The notes under the pieces were generated by a model, which made no database searches, was not told where the DNA came from, and saw nothing but the letters and a program-made list of their open reading frames with translations. Positions 34,656 through 41,891 of a stretch of 64,000 nucleotides of DNA are shown one piece after another; position 1 is the stretch's first letter, and the number at the start of each line of letters is the position of its first letter. The stretch covers positions 6,718,183 through 6,782,182 of the forward strand of contig NZ_CP050831.1 of NCBI RefSeq assembly GCF_012113595.1, in the 5' to 3' direction. The translations under genes were made by a program, and so were the position numbers. This DNA is from Bacteroides faecium (lineage in GTDB: Bacteria > Bacteroidota > Bacteroidia > Bacteroidales > Bacteroidaceae).

Positions 34656-34834
34656 CATGCTTACAGAATAAAAGTCTAATATCTCATTAAGAATATCAAG
34701 GAATCCAAACTTAAAAAGCTCCAATAAAGCAACAAGCCAAATAAATCTGATTACTATCCCTAAATAGTCGACTTCACATCAAAAAATATTTTACTGAAGT
34801 TACGCAAGTAGCTATTAGGCTAGAAGCCTCTTAC

Positions 34835-34970
34835 TATATAGCAAGGGCATCGCCCTACATATCCGGTACCTCCGAATTTCCGCCCTAAAAGAGCATAAAA
34901 GGCACACAGTTCCGCTCTTTCAGAGCTTATAGAGAGTTCACTTTTACGTAGGGCGATGCCCTACGTTGTA
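34835..34970. repeat. GTAGGGCGATGCCCTAC palindrome pair
   Basis: A perfect palindrome ACGTAGGGC-GAT-GCCCTACGT is at 34946-34966 and a partial inverted copy GGGCATCGCCCTAC at 34845-34858; between them AAAGAGC and GCTCTTT form another hairpin. No gene is seen. Elements of this kind, scattered in intergenic DNA, are common in Bacteroides. Confidence 0.65.
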
Positions 34971-35221
34971 TATTGTAAGTTTTTCAGGCTAATTGCGAAA
35001 CTTGAATATCTTATATTAATAATCGCATGTTAATTCTATCTTAATGTGCTATTTTTAAGATTTTCTTAAAATTCAATCTCTCTAGAAATAATGAATCAGA
35101 GTAAAAAACGCATAAATAAATGCAATAATATGCGCAAAACATACTTATATTGCATAAAGTATCATAGAATATACAACATCTTTACCCTAATAAAACTCCA
35201 AAAGTTTAAAACGAACGTGTT

Positions 35222-35282
35222 GTTCCTCGGTGTGCGTCGATTCGTTCCTCACCGAGAAACCTATTCTTCCTCGGTGAGGAAC
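35222..35282. repeat. CCTCGGTG inverted-repeat cluster
   Basis: GTTCCTCGGTG, then CCTCACCGAGAAAC, then the palindrome TTCCTCGGTGAGGAA. The same core (TCTCGGTG / CACCGAGAAAC) occurs at 12072-12132, so this is a dispersed intergenic element. Confidence 0.7.
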
Positions 35283-35601
35283 AAATTGAAAGGCTATTTG
35301 AGCTTCTTTTTTCTCTAGTTCTTCTTAATTCATTGAGATAACAAATATATCAAAATGATTCCTTTTCCAACAATTACCTTTACATAGAATAAGAGAAAGA
35401 GACAAGTCTATATAATTTAAGCACCAGATTCTCCCCGAAAACAGAATAAACAAATTTAAAAAAATCCGGATATTGAGTTTTTTCTCTTCCACCTTTAAGA
35501 AGGAGCTAGTTCTCCCCTTCTTAACCGTTTAAATATTCTTTTTTTAAGAATGGTCATTATCTCATCCCAAACAAAGTACATCAGAAATATCCTGAAAAAA
35601 G

Positions 35602-35633
35602 TTTGTCGTCCTAAAACGCTTGTTGTACCTTTG
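35602..35633 (+). promoter_or_regulatory. fkp promoter (complete -33 and -7 boxes)
   Basis: TTTG at 35602-35605, exactly 20 bases, then TACCTTTG at 35626-35633. Both boxes match the Bacteroides consensus. The leader to the fkp start would be about 97 bases. Confidence 0.75.
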
Positions 35634-35736
35634 TCAACATTAGAGCAATACTCTATAAAATATTTGGGGAATATATCAAACATAAAATAGATTGCTCTAT
35701 AATTATCTGATTCATTTAATTACTTTTTATTCTACT

Positions 35737-38589
35737 ATGCAAAAGTTATTATCCTTACCCCCTAACTTAATCCAGTGTTTCCACGAACTGGAAGAAGTGA
35801 ATCATACCGACTGGTTTTGTACGTCAGACCCCATTGGAAGCAAGCTGGGTTCCGGCGGTGGAACTACCTGGCTGCTGCAAGCCTGCCATCAGGAATTCGC
35901 ACCTCAAGAAACTTTTAGCAATTGGATAGGGCACGAGAAGAGAATATTGCTTCATGCGGGCGGACAAAGCCGCCGTCTGCCAAGTTACGGGCCTTCCGGT
36001 AAGATATTAACTCCTATTCCTATTTTTAGTTGGGAACGGGGACAAAAGCTGGGACAGAATCTGCTGTCATTACAGCTTCCGCTATACGAAAGAATTATGA
36101 AGCAGGCACCCGCCGGGCTGAACACATTGATAGCCAGCGGGGATGTGTATATCCGTTCGGAAAAGCCATTACAGGATATTCCTAATGTAGACGTCGTGTG
36201 CTACGGTTTGTGGGTGAATCCTTCATTAGCAACACACCACGGTGTGTTTGTGTCCGACCGGAAAAGACCGGAAGTTCTCGACTTCATGTTGCAGAAACCT
36301 TCGCTTGAAGAATTGGAAAGTTTATCCAAGACGCATCTTTTCCTAATGGACATCGGTATTTGGATTTTAAGTGACCGTGCCGTAGAAGTATTGATGAAAC
36401 GTTCTTTAAAAGAAGGAACAGACGATATTAATTATTATGATTTATATTCGGACTATGGGTTGGCTTTGGGAGAGCATCCTAAAACTAAAGATGAAGAAAT
36501 CAACCAATTGTTCGTAGCTATATTGCCTTTGCCCGGTGGAGAATTTTATCATTATGGTACAAGCCATGAACTGATTTCTTCGACGCTGTCTATACAAGAC
36601 AAGGTACGCGACCAAAGAAAAATCATGCACCGGAAAGTAAAACCGAATCCGGCTATTTTTATTCAAAACTCCATCACTCAGGTGGCTCTTTCTGCCGATA
36701 ATGCAAATCTTTGGATAGAAAACAGTGATATAGGAAAAGGTTGGAAATTGGGTTCCCGCCAAATCATAACAGGAGTTCCTGAAAATCATTGGAACATCTG
36801 TGTGCCGGATGGTATCTGTGTTGATATTATTCCTGTCGGCGAAGATGATTTTATAGCTCGTCCGTATGGTTTGGATGATGTATTCAAAGGAGCATTAGAA
36901 AAAGCTACGACTACTTATCTCAATCTCCCGTTCTCACTATGGATGGAAGAAAGAGGGATTACGTGGGGGGATATAAAAGGTCGCACGGACGATTTGCAGG
37001 CTGCTTCTATTTTCCCAAAAGTATCTTCCGTAGAGGAATTAGGGATATTAGTACGTTGGATGACATCGGAACCGCAATTGAAAGAAGGAAAAGAACTTTG
37101 GCTGAAAGCGGAGAAAGTTTCTGCTGATGAAATTTCGGCGGGTGCTAATCTGAAACGTCTTTATGCACAGCGCAGCAGTTTCCGCAAGGAGAACTGGAAA
37201 GGATTGGCTGCCAACTACGAAAAGAGTGTATTCTATCAATTAGATTTGCAGGATGCGGCTAATGAATTCTCACGTTTGGGCTTAGAGACTCCCGATGCCC
37301 TGAAAGAGGATGCCGCTCCAATGGTTCGGATACATAACCGTATGCTTCGTGCACGGATTATGAAGTTACGCGGAGAGGATGCTTGCCAAAAGGAAGAACA
37401 GGCAGCTTTCCATTTGCTTCGCGACGGTTTGCTGGGAGCTATGGCAGAACATAAAAATCGTCCTGTACTCAGCGTCTTTTCCGACCAAATCGTATGGGGT
37501 CGCAGCCCTGTACGGATTGATGTGGCCGGGGGATGGACGGATACTCCGCCCTACTCTCTTTATTCAGGCGGAAGTGTCGTTAATCTCGCTATCGAATTGA
37601 ATGGTCAGCCGCCATTACAAGTATATGTGAAGCCCTGCAAAGAATATCACATCGTGCTCCGCTCTATCGACATGGGCGCTATGGAAATTATCAGAAACTA
37701 CGAGGAACTGCAAGACTATAAAAAAGTCGGTTCTCCGTTCTCTATCCCGAAAGCAGCGCTCTCCCTTGCCGGCTTTGCGCCGTCATTCTCCGCTGAATCT
37801 TACGCTTCACTGGAAGATCACTTAAAAGCTTTCGGTTCGGGACTGGAGCTTACATTATTGGCTGCTATTCCGGCAGGTTCCGGCTTGGGTACCAGTTCTA
37901 TTTTAGCATCTACCGTTCTCGGAGCTATCAATGACTTCTGCGGACTAGCTTGGGACAAGAATGATATTTGCAGTTACACATTAGTACTGGAACAGCTTCT
38001 GACTACCGGCGGCGGTTGGCAAGACCAATACGGTGGTGTATTCTCGGGCGTTAAGTTACTTCAATCCGAAGCTGGCTTTGAACAAAACCCGTTAGTACGA
38101 TGGTTACCCGACCAACTCTTTGTTCATCCTGATTATCGCGACTGCCACTTGCTATATTATACGGGAATCACCCGTACAGCCAAAGGTATATTAGCTGAAA
38201 TTGTCAGCTCCATGTTCCTCAATTCAGGTATGCATCTGAGCTTGTTGGCTGAAATGAAAGCACACGCCATGGATATGAGTGAAGCTATTCTACGCAGCAA
38301 TTTCAGCAGTTTCGCCAATTTGGTAGGTAAGACCTGGATACAGAATCAGGCTTTGGACTGCGGAACGAACCCACCGGCAGTAGCGGCTATTATTGAGATG
38401 ATTAAGGATTATACATTAGGATACAAACTTCCCGGAGCAGGTGGTGGCGGTTACTTATACATGGTGGCCAAAGACCCGCAAGCGGCAGGACAAATCCGCC
38501 GGATACTGACGGAGCATGCTCCCAATCCTCGTGCCCGCTTCGTAGACATGACGCTTTCTGAAAAAGGGCTCCAAGTTTCAAGAAGCTAA
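35737..38589 (+). CDS. fkp: Bifunctional L-fucokinase / GDP-L-fucose pyrophosphorylase Fkp
   Basis: 950 residues from the ATG at 35737 (MQKLLSLPPN), which matches the known Fkp start; an in-frame ATG at 35692 adds 15 unrelated residues. The N-terminal half is the pyrophosphorylase, with LHAGGQSRRLPSYGPSGKIL at about 72-91 as nucleotide-binding loop. The C-terminal third is the GHMP kinase: WGRSPVRIDVAGGWTDTPPY near 590, IPAGSGLGTSSILASTVLGA near 715 and KLPGAGGGGYLYM near 905. The enzyme turns free L-fucose and GTP into GDP-L-fucose, used to fucosylate capsule and surface glycoproteins from host fucose. Single gene with its own complete promoter and a hairpin after it. Confidence 0.96.
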   Translation: MQKLLSLPPNLIQCFHELEEVNHTDWFCTSDPIGSKLGSGGGTTWLLQACHQEFAPQETFSNWIGHEKRILLHAGGQSRRLPSYGPSGKILTPIPIFSWERGQKLGQNLLSLQLPLYERIMKQAPAGLNTLIASGDVYIRSEKPLQDIPNVDVVCYGLWVNPSLATHHGVFVSDRKRPEVLDFMLQKPSLEELESLSKTHLFLMDIGIWILSDRAVEVLMKRSLKEGTDDINYYDLYSDYGLALGEHPKTKDEEINQLFVAILPLPGGEFYHYGTSHELISSTLSIQDKVRDQRKIMHRKVKPNPAIFIQNSITQVALSADNANLWIENSDIGKGWKLGSRQIITGVPENHWNICVPDGICVDIIPVGEDDFIARPYGLDDVFKGALEKATTTYLNLPFSLWMEERGITWGDIKGRTDDLQAASIFPKVSSVEELGILVRWMTSEPQLKEGKELWLKAEKVSADEISAGANLKRLYAQRSSFRKENWKGLAANYEKSVFYQLDLQDAANEFSRLGLETPDALKEDAAPMVRIHNRMLRARIMKLRGEDACQKEEQAAFHLLRDGLLGAMAEHKNRPVLSVFSDQIVWGRSPVRIDVAGGWTDTPPYSLYSGGSVVNLAIELNGQPPLQVYVKPCKEYHIVLRSIDMGAMEIIRNYEELQDYKKVGSPFSIPKAALSLAGFAPSFSAESYASLEDHLKAFGSGLELTLLAAIPAGSGLGTSSILASTVLGAINDFCGLAWDKNDICSYTLVLEQLLTTGGGWQDQYGGVFSGVKLLQSEAGFEQNPLVRWLPDQLFVHPDYRDCHLLYYTGITRTAKGILAEIVSSMFLNSGMHLSLLAEMKAHAMDMSEAILRSNFSSFANLVGKTWIQNQALDCGTNPPAVAAIIEMIKDYTLGYKLPGAGGGGYLYMVAKDPQAAGQIRRILTEHAPNPRARFVDMTLSEKGLQVSRS

Positions 38590-38604
38590 GAACCTCATAA
38601 AACA

Positions 38605-38644
38605 AGCTTGGGCATAGAATCCGATTTCCGTCTATGTCCAAGCT
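38605..38644 (+). terminator. Hairpin after fkp
   Basis: AGCTTGGGCATAGA pairs with TCTATGTCCAAGCT with one G-U pair; the following CTAATTCTC is a weak U-run, so terminator strength is uncertain. Confidence 0.6.
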
Positions 38645-38673
38645 CTAATTCTCAAGCTTCATAATGATTTCTT

Positions 38674-38784
38674 TTACATGTTAATACTTGAAATTACTGT
38701 AAAGTAAATCAAAGCAATGATAAAGCCGATAGCGCCAACAACTAGCACGACACTAGCCCATTTCTTCTTTCCTGCTTCTTCCAT
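38674..38784 (-). CDS. 36-residue single-span membrane peptide
   Basis: A minus-strand frame begins ATG GAA GAA GCA GGA at 38784 and ends TAA at 38676-38674. The peptide has a charged start (MEEAGKKKW), one hydrophobic helix of about 21 residues (ASVVLVVGAIGFIIALIYF) and a short polar end (TVISSINM). This N-in single-span design with a Lys cluster next to a Trp is typical of real bacterial small membrane proteins and unlikely by chance. It is convergent with fkp. Function unknown; too short for most gene callers. No clear TAnnTTTG box directly upstream. Confidence 0.6.
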   Translation of the reverse strand: MEEAGKKKWASVVLVVGAIGFIIALIYFTVISSINM

Positions 38785-39109
38785 GATACTGACTCTAGTT
38801 AGGGGATTAATATAATTATCATCAAATGTCTACTTCCACAAGGTCATAAACATAGATTTTCAATCAGCATCCATTCACCTGCCCTCACCCACAAAGTTAT
38901 CATTTTCTACGGAAAATCAGCCATTCAAAACAACTTTTTATTCAATTTAGGCTAAATTATGCAAGTAAAATAAGAACTCGCATCTTGAAACTCAAACAAT
39001 GTAATACAAAAAAACGCCACCAATCGTCTATTTTATTATTAAGCTATATATCAACAATCTAAAACTGTTTTATTTTATGTATTGCTGTTGATATATAATG
39101 TAAAAGTTG
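38785..39109. other. Intergenic region, no gene seen
   Basis: About 325 AT-rich bases between the small membrane peptide and the next lipoprotein. I see no reading frame, repeat or RNA fold that I can support. Confidence 0.5.
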
Positions 39110-39117
39110 TACATTTG
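39110..39117 (+). promoter_or_regulatory. Promoter -7 box of a small lipoprotein gene
   Basis: TACATTTG, a TAnnTTTG match, 72 bases upstream of the ATG at 39190. Confidence 0.55.
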
Positions 39118-39189
39118 TAGACTTTATAAATAAAGGTAAAGCTTAATATACTAGACAAAGAAAAAAGATAAAACCTATAAAATACAAAT

Positions 39190-39612
39190 ATGAAATTACT
39201 CAAATTATTATTCGTTGTTCTGTTATTTTCTTGCAATGACGATTCATCAGAGAGTCTGGAAACGGGAGAACCAAAACAAATTGTCGTAACAATGATGAAT
39301 CCTAATGCTACGGATATCACAAATGTTACCGGTACTTATAACCTCGAAAAAAACAAAGAATACTGTGTTCGGGAAGATGGCAAATACAAGATTCTATTAA
39401 CCAAAAGTGAATATGAGGATAAAGATAAAAAGAAACAGGAGATTCTAACCTATAGTATCTTTGATGTAGCAAATCAAAAATATCTCTATTATACAACAGG
39501 AATAGATGTAGCCAAAAGACTTGAAAAAGAATGGAAGTATTACAGGACATACGACCCAGAAAAAGTTGACATACAAAACCCTGTCTGCACTTCTAATATT
39601 AAAGAAGAATAA
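39190..39612 (+). CDS. Small lipoprotein of unknown function
   Basis: 140 residues. Very short signal peptide with lipobox FSC (Cys15), followed by NDDSSES, an acidic surface-type start. The mature part is predicted beta-rich, with YNLEKNKEYCVREDGKYKIL and a basic/acidic stretch KSEYEDKDKKKQE. I know no family for it. It stands alone with its own promoter, and is followed by a hairpin shared with the facing tRNA gene. Confidence 0.65.
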   Translation: MKLLKLLFVVLLFSCNDDSSESLETGEPKQIVVTMMNPNATDITNVTGTYNLEKNKEYCVREDGKYKILLTKSEYEDKDKKKQEILTYSIFDVANQKYLYYTTGIDVAKRLEKEWKYYRTYDPEKVDIQNPVCTSNIKEE

Positions 39613-39651
39613 AGGTATAATATCACACAGATATCAAACTATCATAAAAGA

Positions 39652-39692
39652 GAAACCGCAACTACTTACTGATGAAGTAATTGCGGTTTTCT
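39652..39692. terminator. Bidirectional terminator between a lipoprotein gene and tRNA-Arg
   Basis: AAACCGCAACTACTT pairs with AAGTAATTGCGGTTT with one small mismatch, with T's on one side and A's on the other. It ends the lipoprotein transcript and, on the minus strand, the tRNA transcript that finishes at 39697. Confidence 0.75.
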
Positions 39693-39696
39693 AATG

Positions 39697-39769
39697 TGAC
39701 CCCGGTGCGATTCAAACGCACGACCTTCAGAACCGGAATCTGACGCTCTATTCACTAAGCTACGGAGCC
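39697..39769 (-). tRNA. tRNA-Arg (anticodon CCG)
   Basis: 73 bases on the minus strand fold as a cloverleaf: acceptor GGCTCCG / CGGGGTC, D arm GCTT...GAGC, anticodon arm TCAGA-TTCCGGT-TCTGA, T arm GTGCG-TTTGAAT-CGCAC and discriminator A. The seven-base loop TTCCGGT has CCG at positions 34-36, which reads the arginine codon CGG. The CCA end is not fully encoded (the genome has CAT-like bases after the A). A terminator hairpin follows at once. Confidence 0.93.
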
Positions 39770-39957
39770 ATTCTTTTCAAATGCGATGGCAAAAGTATAA
39801 AAAAACTTCTCATTTTCCTAATGTTTCTTCTTTTTTTATACTTCTTATGTCACTTCCCCTCATCCGAACTCTGTTATTTTGAAATGCTTTAGAGCATTTA
39901 CTTTATCAATTTGACAATCTTTTAGAGAATATCCGTTACATATATCAATTTTATTCC

Positions 39958-39965
39958 TATCTTTG
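39958..39965 (+). promoter_or_regulatory. asnA promoter -7 box
   Basis: TATCTTTG, 25 bases before the asnA start. Confidence 0.6.
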
Positions 39966-39990
39966 CCGACAATTAACATTCAACAAACCT

Positions 39991-41028
39991 ATGAGTTACT
40001 TGATAAAACCTAAGAACTATAACCCACTACTCGACCTCAAACAGACCGAGCTGGGAATCAAGCAAATAAAAGAGTTCTTCCAGTTAAACTTATCATCCGA
40101 ATTGCGTCTCCGACGTGTGACTGCCCCCCTGTTTGTGTTGAAAGGAATGGGTATCAATGATGACTTGAATGGAATAGAACGCCCTGTTTCTTTCCCTATC
40201 AAAGACCTGGGCGACGCACAAGCAGAAGTGGTTCATTCATTGGCTAAATGGAAAAGACTGACATTAGCTGATTATTGTATCGAACCCGGATATGGCATTT
40301 ATACGGATATGAACGCCATCCGCTCGGACGAAGAACTGGGTAATCTCCACTCCCTCTACGTAGACCAATGGGACTGGGAACGTGTCATCACCAATGAAGA
40401 CAGAAACGTGAACTTCCTGAAGGAAATCGTAAACCGCATCTATGCGGCCATGATCCGCACGGAATATATGGTATATGAAATGTACCCTCAAATCAAGCCA
40501 TGCTTGCCACAAAAGCTACATTTTATTCACTCGGAAGAGCTACGCCAGCTTTATCCCGACCTGGAACCTAAATGTCGCGAACATGCTATCTGTAAAAAAT
40601 ACGGAGCTGTATTTATCATTGGTATAGGTTGCAAATTGAGTGATGGCAAGAAGCATGACGGACGCGCACCGGACTACGATGACTATACAACCAAAGGTCT
40701 GAACGACCTGCCCGGACTGAACGGTGACCTTTTACTATGGGACGATGTATTGCAACGCTCCATCGAACTATCGTCTATGGGTATCCGTGTAGACAAAGAA
40801 GCCCTGCAACGCCAGTTGAAAGAAGAGAATGAAGAAAAGAGACTGGAACTTTATTTCCACAAGCGACTGATGAACGACACCCTCCCCTTATCCATTGGTG
40901 GTGGTATCGGACAATCCCGCCTGTGTATGTTCTACCTTCGCAAAGCCCATATCGGAGAAATACAAGCCAGCATCTGGCCCGAAGATATGCGCAAAGAATG
41001 TGAGGAACTTGAAATACACCTTATATAA
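39991..41028 (+). CDS. asnA: Aspartate--ammonia ligase (asparagine synthetase A)
   Basis: 345 residues, the family's usual length. It belongs to the class II aminoacyl-tRNA-synthetase fold. Recognisable blocks are KGMGINDDLNGIERPVSF, HSLAKWKRLTLADY, LYVDQWDWE and, at the end, LSIGGGIGQSRLCMFYLRKA, the motif 3-like ATP site. It makes asparagine from aspartate, ammonia and ATP. ung follows after five bases, so the two are probably one transcript, a link without known functional reason. Confidence 0.95.
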   Translation: MSYLIKPKNYNPLLDLKQTELGIKQIKEFFQLNLSSELRLRRVTAPLFVLKGMGINDDLNGIERPVSFPIKDLGDAQAEVVHSLAKWKRLTLADYCIEPGYGIYTDMNAIRSDEELGNLHSLYVDQWDWERVITNEDRNVNFLKEIVNRIYAAMIRTEYMVYEMYPQIKPCLPQKLHFIHSEELRQLYPDLEPKCREHAICKKYGAVFIIGIGCKLSDGKKHDGRAPDYDDYTTKGLNDLPGLNGDLLLWDDVLQRSIELSSMGIRVDKEALQRQLKEENEEKRLELYFHKRLMNDTLPLSIGGGIGQSRLCMFYLRKAHIGEIQASIWPEDMRKECEELEIHLI

Positions 41029-41033
41029 TTACC

Positions 41034-41696
41034 ATGAACGTACAGATTGAAGAAAGCTGGAAAGCACATTTAGAACCCGAATTTGACAAAGACTACTTTC
41101 GCACACTGACCGATTTCGTCAAAAGCGAATATAGCCAGTATCAGATATTCCCACCGGGAAAACTGATATTCAATGCTTTCAATCTTTGCCCTTTCGACAA
41201 AGTGAAAGTTGTAATCATCGGACAAGATCCTTACCATGGACCGGGACAAGCACACGGTCTCTGTTTTTCTGTGAACGACGGAGTCCCCTTCCCCCCTTCA
41301 TTGGTGAACATCTTCAAAGAAATCAAAGCAGATATAGGCACTGATGCCCCTACAACGGGAAACCTGACACGCTGGGCGGAACAAGGAGTATTATTACTCA
41401 ACGCCACCTTGACCGTACGCGCCCATCAAGCAGGCTCACACCAAAACCGTGGTTGGGAAACATTCACCGACGCCACCATCCGCGCTTTAGCAGAAGAAAA
41501 AGAAAACCTGGTATTTATCCTGTGGGGATCATACGCTCAAAAGAAAGGAGCCTTTATCGACCGCAACAAGCACCTGGTACTTACCTCTGCCCATCCATCC
41601 CCCCTTTCCGCCTATAACGGCTTCTTTGGAAACAAACATTTCAGCCGGGCAAACGATTATCTGAAAGCACACGGAGAAACGGAAATCGCTTGGTAA
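41034..41696 (+). CDS. ung: Uracil-DNA glycosylase family 1
   Basis: 220 residues. The catalytic water-activating motif GQDPYHGPGQAHGLCFSV places Asp65 at the expected position; VPFPPSLVNIFKEI is the Pro-rich loop; LLNATLTV, FILWGSYAQKKG and the Leu-intercalation loop HPSPLSAYNGFFG complete the family signature. It removes uracil from DNA to start base excision repair. It is second gene after asnA, and the gene is followed by minisatellite-like repeats and a shared terminator. Confidence 0.96.
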   Translation: MNVQIEESWKAHLEPEFDKDYFRTLTDFVKSEYSQYQIFPPGKLIFNAFNLCPFDKVKVVIIGQDPYHGPGQAHGLCFSVNDGVPFPPSLVNIFKEIKADIGTDAPTTGNLTRWAEQGVLLLNATLTVRAHQAGSHQNRGWETFTDATIRALAEEKENLVFILWGSYAQKKGAFIDRNKHLVLTSAHPSPLSAYNGFFGNKHFSRANDYLKAHGETEIAW

Positions 41697-41888
41697 TTGG
41701 AGAAGTTGAGAATGGAGAGTTGAGAGTTGAGAATAAAGAGTAAAGAATAAAGAGTAAAGAATAAAGAGTAAAAAAAATGGCTGCACTATTCGTCGAATGA
41801 TAGCGCAGCCATTTTTCTTTTTCTATATTGTAGCAAAATTACACATCCGAATTTCCACTCTCCACTCTCAACTCTCAACTCTCCACTT
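41697..41888. repeat. Mirror pair of GAGTTGAGA / AAAGAGTAAAGAAT repeats around a terminator
   Basis: After ung, short tandem units (GGAGAGTTGAGAGTTGAGAA, then AATAAAGAGTAAAG three times) run to about 41775. After the terminator, the inverted counterpart (CCACTCTCCACTCTCAACTC and so on) runs from about 41855 to 41888. The two tracts are inverted copies flanking the hairpin and stop just before the lptD stop codon. Confidence 0.75.
41769..41820. terminator. Bidirectional terminator between ung and lptD
   Basis: ATGGCTGC pairs with GCAGCCAT after an inner ACTATTCG/CGAATGATAG arm, with eight A's before and a T-rich run after; suitable for both convergent genes. Confidence 0.8.
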
Positions 41889-41891
41889 CTC

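Larger units (their letters stand above)
34660..35601. other. Gene-free, palindrome-rich stretch upstream of fkp
   Basis: Nearly 1 kb without a convincing gene. It holds the GTAGGGC palindromes (34.84-34.97 kb) and the CCTCGGTG repeats (35.22-35.28 kb). A 75-residue frame at 35091-35318 runs through the repeats and has no family-like features, so I do not call it. The DNA is strongly AT-rich and may mark an insertion/deletion hotspot next to the accessory cluster. Confidence 0.6.

Noticed and set aside
35091..35318. 75-residue reading frame in the gene-free stretch
   Set aside because: It runs through the CCTCGGTG repeat cluster and has no recognisable domain, signal peptide or helpful context.
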